Positions 1 through 6,654 are shown, numbered from the stretch's first letter. The stretch is DNA of 14,483 nucleotides from Crocinitomicaceae bacterium (GCA_020848015.1 JADLBA010000036.1:1-14483); one strand, 5' to 3'. Numbers and translations: made by a program. Notes: generated by a model not told the origin, from the sequence alone.

Positions 1-488
1 CTTGAAAAGACTTCACCGTTCTCACCCATTGCATTCACCGTAATCGGTGCAGAAGTTTGGAAACCGCCACCTGAGCCATGAATAAAGTGATACCATTCCC
101 AAGCCTGTGAGCCGACAAAAAAGAAGCCGCCGAGAATCGTTAAGCCCAGCCACTTAATCACTCCCTTTTTATCCATTCGGTGGCCGGCTTCGACAGCCAA
201 TACCATCGTTACCGAAGAGATGATCAAAATGAACGTCATCAATGCTACATACATCAGCGGGAAACTTCCTGTCAGTCCTGGCAGAGCATCGAACACTTGC
301 TCACCCACCGGCCATGCATCTGCACTACCATGGCGAATCACACCATAAGCAGTCAGCAGACCACCAAATGTCAACGCATCTGACACAAGGAAGTACCACA
401 TCATCATTTTGCCATAGCTGATGCTGAATGGCGATTGCCCCCCGCTCCACAGTTGCTCTTTATCAATAGATTGTGTATGTCCGGACAT
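1..488 (-). CDS. Cytochrome c oxidase subunit III, N-terminal part (cut by window edge)
   Basis: Translating the minus strand from the ATG at 488 gives 162 codons with no stop, running off the left edge. The protein opens MSGHTQSIDKEQLWSGG, then shows membrane segments around WYFLVSDALTFGGLLTAYG, FPLMYVALMTFILIISSVT and WLGLTILGGFFFVGSQAWEW. The short hydrophilic arm, the first helix starting in MMMWYFLVSDALTF, and the EAGHRMDKKG loop followed by SQAWEWYHFIHG are typical of heme-copper oxidase subunit III, an integral membrane subunit of the terminal oxidase in the respiratory chain. Other cox genes probably lie to the left, since subunit III is usually in a cox operon; this is inferred. No Shine-Dalgarno sequence is visible, as is usual in Bacteroidota. 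The C-terminal part is outside the window, so the exact oxidase class (caa3-like or bo3-like) is not decided. Confidence 0.85.
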   Translation of the reverse strand, partial: MSGHTQSIDKEQLWSGGQSPFSISYGKMMMWYFLVSDALTFGGLLTAYGVIRHGSADAWPVGEQVFDALPGLTGSFPLMYVALMTFILIISSVTMVLAVEAGHRMDKKGVIKWLGLTILGGFFFVGSQAWEWYHFIHGSGGGFQTSAPITVNAMGENGEVFS

Positions 489-691
489 AGTGACTGTTAA
501 AATTAAACCGCAAGTTTAGTTTAGAAAACGCAAAGGACGAAGCCGCCGCAAAAAAAAATGAGAGGAATTTTTAACCTGGCCACTTAGAAAGAGGGAAAAT
601 ACCTGCGCTGTTTCGAATCTTTCCCAAAAGCCTCAACAGTAAAATCATTTTTTTTGGGCAAAACATGATTCTCTAAGAAGTTGTTTATTTT
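489..691. other. Intergenic stretch with no recognised feature
   Basis: This is the first 200 bases of the 518-base gap between the oxidase gene and the DGR target gene. It should contain the promoter and leader of the oxidase gene, but no clear TTTG/TAnnTTTG pair at the right spacing was found. The stretch is rich in A and T runs and holds no open frame worth reporting. Confidence 0.5.
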
Positions 692-823
692 TCCATTGAT
701 AGAATTGTTATGAGTGGATTTTTGGAGCAGACAAGGCGAAATTTTTATGAATAGTAGCGCCTATTCAGAAAAATGTCAACGAAGTACGCTCCAAAAAGAC
801 TCCATAACAAACTAACGAATGGA
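692..823. repeat. 132-base imperfect palindrome (long hairpin or miniature element)
   Basis: The two halves are mirror complements around a centre near 757/758. The pairing blocks are 692-697 with 818-823 (TCCATT/AATGGA), 705-712 with 803-810 (TTGTTATG/CATAACAA), 719-728 with 788-797 (TTTTTGGAGC/GCTCCAAAAA), 741-746 with 769-774, and the apex 749-754 with 761-766 (GAATAG/CTATTC) around the loop TAGCGC. Short mismatched internal loops separate the blocks. It encodes no plausible protein. It could be a degenerate miniature inverted-repeat element, a dispersed chromosomal palindrome, or a structured leader RNA. The sequence alone does not choose between these. Confidence 0.7.
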
Positions 824-837
824 TTTTTAAAGAGCTT

Positions 838-879
<42 letters not shown>

Positions 880-941
880 TTTTTGTGTTGAAATATACCC
901 GAGACATACTACATTAGCGAAACATTTAATGAAACGTGTAA

Positions 942-989
942 TGGGTTCTGCCGTTTTCTTGAATGTTAATCGAACTAAATCAGAACCCA
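942..989. promoter_or_regulatory. 9-bp inverted repeat just upstream of the DGR target gene
   Basis: TGGGTTCTG (942-950) and CAGAACCCA (981-989) are perfect reverse complements with a 30-base spacer, and the second arm ends 17 bases before the ATG at 1007. It could be an operator bound by a dimeric regulator or a hairpin in the 5' leader of the target mRNA. There is no T tract after it, so it is not an intrinsic terminator. Confidence 0.5.
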
Positions 990-1006
990 CCTAAACCCTT
1001 TTACTA

Positions 1007-1789
1007 ATGAAAAAAGTTCTATTCTTCCTTGTTTTCGCGGTAATTGCGAATGGCATTTTTCCCCAGGTTAGTATCAACGCCAATGGCACTGCTCCTGCTG
1101 CGAGTGCCGGTCTGGATGTGGACTATACCGACAAGGGCTTTTTACCTCCGCGAATGACTACAGCCCAGCGTACTGCTATCTCCAATCCCGCCGATGGTTT
1201 AATGGTGTATGACACCGATGCGAGTTGTTTGTTTTTCTACCAAGCCTCAGCCTCTACCTGGGTGAACACCTGCAGCGGCGGCGGGCCTGCCCACTACATC
1301 GGCGAACTCTACGGCGGCGGTGTGGTGTTTTGGGTGGACGGCAGCGGCGAGCATGGCCAGATAGTGAGCTTAGTTGACCTGAGTACTTCACAAGCCTGGA
1401 GCAATGTTACCAGCACATTGATCGGCACCACTAATAAATGGGACGGTGCGAGCAATACAGCGGCTATTATCGGGCAGAGCGGCCATACCGATAGTGCTGC
1501 AAAACTGTGCGACAATTACACCAATGCCGATTACGGCACCGGCACTTTTTCTGACTGGTATTTGCCGAGCCTGGGGGAATTAAATGTATTATGGAATAAT
1601 ATGGTGCCTGTAGCACAAACTCTTGCCAATGATGGCAACCCGGCTACTGTTTGGCTTACTGATAGTTATTATTGGTCGTCGTCGGAGTACAACGGTACCA
1701 ACGCGTGGGGCTTCGGCTTCTACGATGGCAGCACGTACGGCGACACTAAGGACGGTACACACTACGTTCGTGCAGTCAGGGCTTTTTAA
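1007..1789 (+). CDS. DGR target protein: secreted, DUF1566/Lcl-type C-type-lectin-like domain
   Basis: 260 residues. Residues 1-20 form a signal peptide (MKK, hydrophobic core LFFLVFAVIANG, no lipobox Cys), so the protein is probably exported. Residues about 30-85 carry a module common in Bacteroidota secreted proteins (KGFLPPRMT...PADGLMVYDTD...LFFY). Residues about 98-258 resemble the Lcl/DUF1566 domain (GGGVVFWVDGSGEHGQIV, DWYLPSLGELNVLW, WSSSEY, YVRAVR), which takes a C-type-lectin-like fold and is a recurrent DGR target. The last 40 codons coincide with the variable repeat. Residues differing from the TR-encoded version are 221, 222, 230, 231, 235, 237, 239, 240, 244-247, 249, 250, 252 and 259, while W223, SSSEY, F236, F238 and the YVRAVR strand are kept as scaffold. 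It is the first gene of the DGR, followed by Avd. The ligand is unknown. An adhesin or receptor role is inferred from other DGR targets. Confidence 0.88.
   Translation: MKKVLFFLVFAVIANGIFPQVSINANGTAPAASAGLDVDYTDKGFLPPRMTTAQRTAISNPADGLMVYDTDASCLFFYQASASTWVNTCSGGGPAHYIGELYGGGVVFWVDGSGEHGQIVSLVDLSTSQAWSNVTSTLIGTTNKWDGASNTAAIIGQSGHTDSAAKLCDNYTNADYGTGTFSDWYLPSLGELNVLWNNMVPVAQTLANDGNPATVWLTDSYYWSSSEYNGTNAWGFGFYDGSTYGDTKDGTHYVRAVRAF
1665..1784 (+). repeat. Variable repeat (VR) of the DGR
   Basis: This 120-base stretch aligns without gaps to the template repeat at 2328-2447 (offset 663). All 22 differences fall at TR adenines: 13 A to G, 5 A to T and 4 A to C. The other 98 positions, including all 73 non-adenine positions, are identical. 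The alignment breaks just outside at non-adenine mismatches (TR positions 2327 and 2448). The invariant 3' block from TACGTTCGTGC to AGGG is the likely initiation-of-mutagenic-homing sequence (IMH). The repeat ends in the penultimate codon region, three bases before the stop codon. Confidence 0.96.
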
Positions 1790-1823
1790 CCCTTTATCTA
1801 TTTAACAATTTAACTATAAGAGG

Positions 1824-1851
1824 TTCCCGCGAAGCGGGAAAAATTTTTTTT
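1824..1851 (+). terminator. Hairpin plus T tract after the VR (terminator or DGR target-site hairpin)
   Basis: TTCCCGC-GAA-GCGGGAA (1824-1840) is a perfect 7-bp stem with a three-base loop, followed by AAA and eight T residues (1844-1851). The shape is that of an intrinsic terminator for the target gene. A GC-rich hairpin shortly downstream of the VR is also a known feature of DGRs, where it helps target recognition during homing. It starts 34 bases after the target stop codon and ends just before the avd ATG. Both roles may apply. Confidence 0.75.
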
Positions 1852-1857
1852 GAAAAA

Positions 1858-2280
1858 ATGGCGTTATCTCATGAATTGCCGGTCTATAAGGACACGTATA
1901 AATTGATCTTATTGATCTTTTCCTATACCAAAGAGTTTTCACGGGAGTACAAATACACGATTGGTCAGGATATGAAGCGCGATAGTATTCAGTTGGTGCG
2001 GAGTATTTACCGAGCTAACCGGAGTTTGGATAAGCGCCCTTATTTAGAGGAGTTTTTAGATAATTTTGAAATCCTGAAACTTGAAGTACGCTTGTGCGTT
2101 GATTTGAAATTACTATCGGTCAGGCACCTTGTCGAGCTGAGCAAGATGCTTGATCTGATAGGAAAGCAGGCTACTGCTTGGAAAAACAGGAATCATTCTG
2201 CCAGAACCGGACAAGACGATTTTTGTACGGGCGAGCATAGTTTTGTTGAAAAAGGACAACCGGGCTCTGCTCCATGCTGA
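1858..2280 (+). CDS. avd: DGR accessory variability protein Avd
   Basis: 140 residues. The helical core, about residues 5-110 (LPVYKDTYKLILLIFSYTKEFSR, YTIGQDMKRDSIQLVRSIYRAN, YLEEFLDNFEILKLEVRLCVDLKLLS, HLVELSKMLDLIGKQATAWKN), matches the four-helix S23/bAvd family. In the family, Avd forms a pentameric, positively charged barrel that binds the reverse transcriptase and template RNA and is needed for mutagenic cDNA synthesis. Its place between VR and TR, upstream of the RT, is the usual DGR order. Residues 111-140 are low-complexity and do not look like part of the bundle. They probably reflect the reading frame running into the start of the TR transcript. The ATG at 1858 directly follows the hairpin and T tract, with no Shine-Dalgarno sequence, so translation or transcription may depend on read-through. 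Confidence 0.85.
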   Translation: MALSHELPVYKDTYKLILLIFSYTKEFSREYKYTIGQDMKRDSIQLVRSIYRANRSLDKRPYLEEFLDNFEILKLEVRLCVDLKLLSVRHLVELSKMLDLIGKQATAWKNRNHSARTGQDDFCTGEHSFVEKGQPGSAPC

Positions 2281-2327
2281 GCAAATTCGTATGTATTGCC
2301 ACTCGGTAAACGCATCAAAACACGGTT

Positions 2328-2447
2328 GTAAAAATTGGTCGTCGTCGGAGTACAACAATAACAACGCGTGGAACTTCAACTTCAACAATGGCAGCACGAA
2401 CAACAACAATAAGAACAATACAAACTACGTTCGTGCAGTCAGGGATT
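2328..2447 (+). repeat. Template repeat (TR) of the DGR, the template part of the TR RNA
   Basis: This is the non-coding donor copy matching the VR at 1665-1784. It holds 47 adenines in 120 bases, many as AAC or AAT placed in the frame of the target protein, so its translation would read N repeatedly (for example EYNNNNAW, STNNNNKNNTNY). AAY codons can mutate at A to 15 residues and never give a stop. It lies 47 bases after avd and 69 bases before the RT. It would be transcribed as part of a structured RNA that also takes in the end of avd and the spacer to the RT, then reverse-transcribed with errors at A. The 3' block TACGTTCGTGCAGTCAGGG is the IMH*-like end. Confidence 0.95.
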
Positions 2448-2467
2448 CTTCAACAAAGCAATTTTTC

Positions 2468-2504
2468 ACACCAATGGGTATTTGCCCGTTGGTGTTTTTT
2501 TTTT
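2468..2504 (+). terminator. Hairpin with T10 tract between TR and RT
   Basis: CACCAATGGG (2469-2478) pairs with CCCGTTGGTG (2485-2494), with one G-U pair and a six-base apex TATTTG that can close further. Ten T residues follow (2495-2504). The form is a strong intrinsic terminator for a TR transcript. It lies 12 bases before the RT start codon. It may alternatively be a structured element of the spacer RNA that DGRs need for cDNA priming. Confidence 0.75.
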
Positions 2505-2516
2505 AAAACAATGTGA

Positions 2517-3788
2517 ATGCAGTTATCATTATTCGACCTATCGCAACCCCTGGCAGAACTTAAAGACACTGTTAATAATGATATTTCCGACACATCGTTG
2601 CTGAGTATAGTGGAAGTATTCGAAGCTTATTTTGATTGCCGGAGAAATAAGCGATATACCACTAATGCTTTAGCATTTGAAATAGATTACGAAAACAAAT
2701 TGGTTCAGTTGTGCAAGGAGATAAATAGTGGCATTTACCAAATTGGCCGGTCTATTGCATTTATTGCAGACAAGCCGGTAAAAAGAGAAATATTCGCCGC
2801 CGATTTCAGAGACAGGGTTGTACATCATATAGTCATTGGCAAGCTGAATCAATTATTTGAAAAGCAGTTTATCCGCGATAGCTACTCCTGCCGCACGGGA
2901 AAAGGGACACAGTATGGTATCCGGCGGATTGATAAATTTATAAGGCAATGCTCAGCCAATTATTCCAAAGATTGCTACATACTTAAACTCGACTTGCAGG
3001 GTTTTTTTATGAGTATCAACAAAAACCTTCTTTTTTCAAAGCTTGATCAATTCATAAAAGAAAAATACCGGCAGCCAGATAAAGAACTTATAATTAAACT
3101 TTGCCGGCAAATTATATACAACGACCCAACAAAAAACTGCATAATAAAGGGAAACAAAAGTGACTGGGATGATTTACATCAATCTAAAAGTCTGTTTTAT
3201 AGTAAACCCTATTGTGGCTTACCCATTGGCAACCTTACCAGCCAGGTATTTGCCAATTTTTATATGGATAGTTTCGATCATTTTGTCAAGCATCATTTGA
3301 AAATACGTTACTACGGCCGGTATGTTGATGATTTTGTTATTGTGCATGAGAACAATGAATATTTGAAAGGTCTTTTACCCCAACTATCGGAATTTTTACA
3401 ATCTGAACTGCAAGCTACTATTCACCCCAGAAAAATATACCTACAACATTATAGCAAGGGGGTAAAATTTCTGGGAACGGTTATTCTTCCTAATAGAATA
3501 TATATGGCCAACCGCACCATAAAAAATTTTAATAACGCCATTGAAATACAAAATAATATAGTCAGGAGCCGCAAACCGGCAAAGGAAGAACTGCAGGCAT
3601 TCCAGTGTAGTATGAACTCATATTTGGGAATAATGAAGCATTACAAAACATATAGGACACGAAAAAAAATGCTTATCAAAAACCTCAGTGGCTGGTGGTG
3701 GAATTATGTATATCTCAGCGGAGGTATTGCAAAATTTGAAATGAAAACAAAGACAGCGAGAGGACGAACTGGTGTCCATACTCGCTGA
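2517..3788 (+). CDS. DGR reverse transcriptase
   Basis: 423 residues, the normal size for this clade. It makes mutagenised cDNA from the TR RNA. The RT palm is clear: FAADFRDRVVHHIV at about 93-106, the first catalytic Asp in LKLDLQGFF (D159), GLPIGNLTSQVFANFYMD at 234-251, and the YVDD box at 269-272 (D271, D272). The TSQ at 241-243, in place of the QG motif of group II intron and retroviral RTs, is characteristic of DGR RTs. A thumb-like C-terminal part follows (NSYLGIMKHYKTYRTRKKML, 367-386), with no maturase or endonuclease domain. The ATG at 2517 follows an out-of-frame ATG-TGA at 2511 and has no Shine-Dalgarno sequence. The gene looks more AT-rich by eye than the housekeeping genes around it, consistent with acquisition. 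TR and VR copies next to it decide the DGR assignment. Confidence 0.95.
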   Translation: MQLSLFDLSQPLAELKDTVNNDISDTSLLSIVEVFEAYFDCRRNKRYTTNALAFEIDYENKLVQLCKEINSGIYQIGRSIAFIADKPVKREIFAADFRDRVVHHIVIGKLNQLFEKQFIRDSYSCRTGKGTQYGIRRIDKFIRQCSANYSKDCYILKLDLQGFFMSINKNLLFSKLDQFIKEKYRQPDKELIIKLCRQIIYNDPTKNCIIKGNKSDWDDLHQSKSLFYSKPYCGLPIGNLTSQVFANFYMDSFDHFVKHHLKIRYYGRYVDDFVIVHENNEYLKGLLPQLSEFLQSELQATIHPRKIYLQHYSKGVKFLGTVILPNRIYMANRTIKNFNNAIEIQNNIVRSRKPAKEELQAFQCSMNSYLGIMKHYKTYRTRKKMLIKNLSGWWWNYVYLSGGIAKFEMKTKTARGRTGVHTR

Positions 3789-3990
3789 AAGATGAGAAAA
3801 AATTCTTTTATTTTCCATTAAGGGTACCTCTAAAAATTATCTGTTGATATAATTGCTTGTATGCCATAGGGTATATGGTTTATTTTGTGAGTGCATCGGC
3901 GATATGTTTGCTGCCATTTACCAGGGGGTTTTTATTTACACTGTTCCGACTTTTGGATTAAGAATAAGCAGACACACTAAATCTATCTCA

Positions 3991-4503
3991 ATGCTTACAA
4001 AACAGATAATTGAAAAGTATTTTTTTGAAGAAAAGCAGTCAGGTCTCTTTTTCCTGATGATTGGTATTGCAGCAATTGCGATAAGTCTTGTATTATATTT
4101 TTATCTGAAAACCTCTGCCTGGAGGGGAATGGCGATTCCGCTTTTCGCTATTGGAATTTTTCAGGGTATTGCTGGATATTCGGTTTTTTCAAGAAGCGAC
4201 CGGCAAAGAGTGGATATTGTGTATGCACACGATATGAACCCTGCCCTCATAAAAAATAAAGAGATCCCGCGAATGGAAAAGAGAATGCGCGGCTTCATTG
4301 TATTTCGCTATGTGGAGATATTGCTGATGGCGGCAGGACTTTTTTTATTTTTCTTTTTTAGAAATAATACCGAATGGTCATTCTGGTGGGGGATAGGTAT
4401 CACCCTTTTTATACAATTATTAATAATAATCTTAGTGGGTTATTTTGCGGAGCACCGCGGGCAAGAATATCTCCATGCACTCCGTAGTTATTGTTCACAA
4501 TAG
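3991..4503 (+). CDS. Four-helix integral membrane protein of unknown function
   Basis: 170 residues from the ATG at 3991 (MLTKQIIEKYFFEEKQSG). The frame is open back to 3853, but the upstream part looks like untranslated sequence, and this start gives a natural short amphipathic N-terminus before the first helix. Four hydrophobic segments are visible: about 18-40 (LFFLMIGIAAIAISLVLYFYL), 45-66 (MAIPLFAIGIFQGIAGYSVF), 104-122 (YVEILLMAAGLFLFFFF) and 128-150 (FWWGIGITLFIQLLIIILVGYF). Helices 2 and 3 are joined by a charged loop of about 35 residues. I do not recognise the family and assign no function. It lies in the same direction as the DGR, about 200 bases after the RT, and ends at a strong terminator. 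Nothing ties it to the DGR beyond position. Confidence 0.7.
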   Translation: MLTKQIIEKYFFEEKQSGLFFLMIGIAAIAISLVLYFYLKTSAWRGMAIPLFAIGIFQGIAGYSVFSRSDRQRVDIVYAHDMNPALIKNKEIPRMEKRMRGFIVFRYVEILLMAAGLFLFFFFRNNTEWSFWWGIGITLFIQLLIIILVGYFAEHRGQEYLHALRSYCSQ

Positions 4504-4528
4504 TTATCGGCAGAACGTCGGTTAAAAC

Positions 4529-4555
4529 AAAACCCCGGTCAAAGCCGGGGTTTTT
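4529..4555. terminator. Bidirectional intrinsic terminator between the membrane protein gene and groEL
   Basis: AAAACCCCGG (4529-4538) and CCGGGGTTTT (4545-4554) are perfect reverse complements around the loop TCAAAG. The plus strand ends in TTTTT and the minus strand ends in an equivalent T run, so it can stop transcription of both converging genes. Confidence 0.92.
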
Positions 4556-4578
4556 ATTTTATTGTTTCGGGCAAACTA

Positions 4579-6210
4579 TTACATCATTCCGCCCATTCCG
4601 CCACCTCCCATCGGAGGCATGGCAGGTGTTTCTTCTTTGATATCAGAAATAGCGCATTCAGTAGTCAGGAGCATACCGGCAATCGAAGCGGCATTCTCGA
4701 GGGCTACGCGGACTACCTTCGTGGGATCTACCACACCGGCAGCGTACATATTCTCAAATGTTTCAGTGCGAGCATTGTATCCGAAATCATTCTTTCCTTC
4801 TTTCACTTTCTGAACGATCACAGCACCTTCTCCACCTGCATTCGCAACGATTTGCCGGAGAGGCTCTTCAATGGCTCGCTTAACGATCTGGATACCGGTT
4901 TCTTCATCTTCGTTGGCTCCTTTCATTTTGTCGAGCACCTTACCGGCACGGATCAGTGCAACACCACCACCAGGAACGATTCCCTCTTCTACTGCTGCGC
5001 GGGTAGCATGAAGCGCATCGTCAACGCGATCTTTTTTCTCTTTCATTTCAACCTCAGTAGCCGCACCAATGTACAATACAGCAACACCGCCGGCGAGTTT
5101 TGCAAGCCGCTCTTGCAGTTTTTCACGGTCGTAATCAGAAGTTGTTTTTTCTATCTGTGATTTGATCTCCGCAATGCGACCCTGGATTCCTTCTTTGGAA
5201 CCTGCACCGTTTACAACCGTTGTGTTGTCTTTATCAACGGTGATTTTTTCAGCGCGACCCAGATCATCGAGTGTTGCGTTTTCAAGTTTGAATCCGGTCT
5301 CCTCACTGATTACATTGCCGCCGGTCAGGATTGCAATATCCTGAAGCATTGCTTTTCTGCGATCGCCAAAGCCAGGTGCTTTCACAGCAGCCACTTTCAG
5401 CGCGCCACGAATCTTGTTTACTACGAGGGTAGCAAGTGCTTCACCATCTACATCTTCTGCAATGATCAGCAGCGGACGGCCGGTCTGTGCAGATTTTTCG
5501 AGAACAGGAAGAAGTTCTTTCATGTTGGAAATCTTCTTGTCATAGATCAGGATATAAGCATTATCCAGTTCTACTTCCATATTCTCTGCGTTGGTTACGA
5601 AATAAGCAGATAAATATCCGCGGTCGAACTGCATACCTTCTACTGTCTTCACTTCCGTTTCGGTTCCTTTTGCCTCTTCTACGGTGATAACTCCTTCGGT
5701 TCCTACTTTCTCCATTGCAAGGCCAATCAGCGATCCGATAGCCTCGTCATTATTAGCAGAAATTGTAGCAATCTGCTTTATCTTGTTGTTGTCTTTTCCA
5801 ACTACCTGAGAAGTTTTTTTGAGTTCTGTTACAATATCGCTTACAGCCTTATCAATTCCGCGTTTTAGATCCATAGGATTGGCTCCGCTGGCTACGTTTT
5901 TGAGACCGGCATTTACAATTGCCTGCGCGAGAACCGTAGCAGTAGTGGTACCGTCGCCGGCGATGTCGGCGGTTTTGCTCGCAACTTCCTTGAGCATTTG
6001 AGCTCCCATATTCTCGATAGCATCTTCGAGTTCGATTTCTTTTGCTACAGTTACACCATCTTTGGTGATCTGTGGCGCACCGAATTTTTTATCAATAACA
6101 ACATTCCGACCTTTTGGGCCAAGGGTCACTTTTACTGCATTAGAAAGTGCGTCAACTCCGGCTTTCAGCTTTTCGCGAGCGGAGGTATCAAAGGTGATTT
6201 GTTTTGCCAT
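4579..6210 (-). CDS. groEL: Chaperonin GroEL (Hsp60)
   Basis: 543 residues, the family's usual length. It forms the double-ring ATP-dependent folding chamber in the cytoplasm with GroES. Hallmarks: the start MAKQITFDTSAREKL, KVTLGPKGRNVVIDK, the nucleotide-binding loop GDGTTTATVLAQAI near 86-99, DRGYLSAYFVTN near 197-208, VEEGIVPGGGVALIRAG in the equatorial domain, and a GGM-rich tail ending GGGMGGMM. It follows groES with a 56-base gap in the same direction, forming a two-gene unit, and ends at the shared terminator. No CIRCE operator is visible upstream of the pair. All key motifs are intact. Confidence 0.99.
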   Translation of the reverse strand: MAKQITFDTSAREKLKAGVDALSNAVKVTLGPKGRNVVIDKKFGAPQITKDGVTVAKEIELEDAIENMGAQMLKEVASKTADIAGDGTTTATVLAQAIVNAGLKNVASGANPMDLKRGIDKAVSDIVTELKKTSQVVGKDNNKIKQIATISANNDEAIGSLIGLAMEKVGTEGVITVEEAKGTETEVKTVEGMQFDRGYLSAYFVTNAENMEVELDNAYILIYDKKISNMKELLPVLEKSAQTGRPLLIIAEDVDGEALATLVVNKIRGALKVAAVKAPGFGDRRKAMLQDIAILTGGNVISEETGFKLENATLDDLGRAEKITVDKDNTTVVNGAGSKEGIQGRIAEIKSQIEKTTSDYDREKLQERLAKLAGGVAVLYIGAATEVEMKEKKDRVDDALHATRAAVEEGIVPGGGVALIRAGKVLDKMKGANEDEETGIQIVKRAIEEPLRQIVANAGGEGAVIVQKVKEGKNDFGYNARTETFENMYAAGVVDPTKVVRVALENAASIAGMLLTTECAISDIKEETPAMPPMGGGGMGGMM

Positions 6211-6266
6211 AATTGTATTATTTCTTTTGAATATTTAGGTTCTGATTCTATTGATGAGACCTGCGC

Positions 6267-6542
6267 TCAGATAATTGCAAAAATATCCGACTCACGCATG
6301 ATCAGGTATTCGGAGCCGTCAACCGTGATCTCTGTTCCGGCATACTTTCCGTAAAGTACGGTATCCCCTGTTTTTACGGTCATCGGTTCATCCTTTTTAC
6401 CTGTGCCTACTGCGATTACTTTTCCTCTTTGGGGCTTTTCTTTAGCAGTATCGGGAATAATGATACCGCTGGCTGTGGTTGTTTCTGCCGGTGATGGCTC
6501 CACCAACACACGGTCTGCGATGGGTTTTACATTGACTGACAT
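6267..6542 (-). CDS. groES: Co-chaperonin GroES (Hsp10)
   Basis: 91 residues from the ATG at 6542 (MSVNVKPIADRVLVEPSPAE). The frame stays open upstream to 6680, but that extension crosses the secG terminator and does not resemble GroES, so 6542 is the right start. It forms the heptameric lid of GroEL. Visible features are the mobile loop around 19-32 (AETTTASGIIIPDT), KPQRGKVIAVGTG, and the TGDTVLYGKYAGTEI segment, with the family's usual length of 90-100. It precedes groEL with a short gap. A 7-bp inverted repeat lies 66 bases upstream. Confidence 0.98.
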   Translation of the reverse strand: MSVNVKPIADRVLVEPSPAETTTASGIIIPDTAKEKPQRGKVIAVGTGKKDEPMTVKTGDTVLYGKYAGTEITVDGSEYLIMRESDIFAII

Positions 6543-6607
6543 GGTATAACTGTGTTTATGGTTAAATAATGAATTTTTTACGATGCCCCGCTTGTCACTT
6601 TTTATGC

Positions 6608-6627
6608 CACAGCAAAAAAATGCTGTG
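6608..6627 (-). promoter_or_regulatory. 7-bp inverted repeat upstream of groES
   Basis: CACAGCA (6608-6614) and TGCTGTG (6621-6627) are perfect reverse complements with a 6-base A/T spacer. It lies in the groES leader or promoter region, between the secG terminator and the groES start. It is not CIRCE, which has 9-bp arms of the TTAGCACTC type. It may be an operator or may be chance; no clear -33/-7 promoter pair was found beside it. Confidence 0.35.
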
Positions 6628-6654
6628 AGGCTGATCAAATTGGCAGGTATGAGC

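Noticed and set aside
2243..2506. Open frame spanning the TR (N-rich peptide ending near the RT start)
   Set aside because: It is the target-protein frame of the template repeat read through by chance. The N-rich stretch is AAY template codons, it has no start signal, and it ends inside the terminator hairpin.
2517..3788. Group II intron or retron reverse transcriptase
   Set aside because: No maturase or endonuclease domain, no intron RNA ends or msr/msd structure, the TSQ motif is of DGR type, and a matching TR/VR pair is present.
3853..3990. Longer start for the four-helix membrane protein
   Set aside because: The extra 46 residues are irregular and look like translated leader; the ATG at 3991 gives a typical N-terminus.
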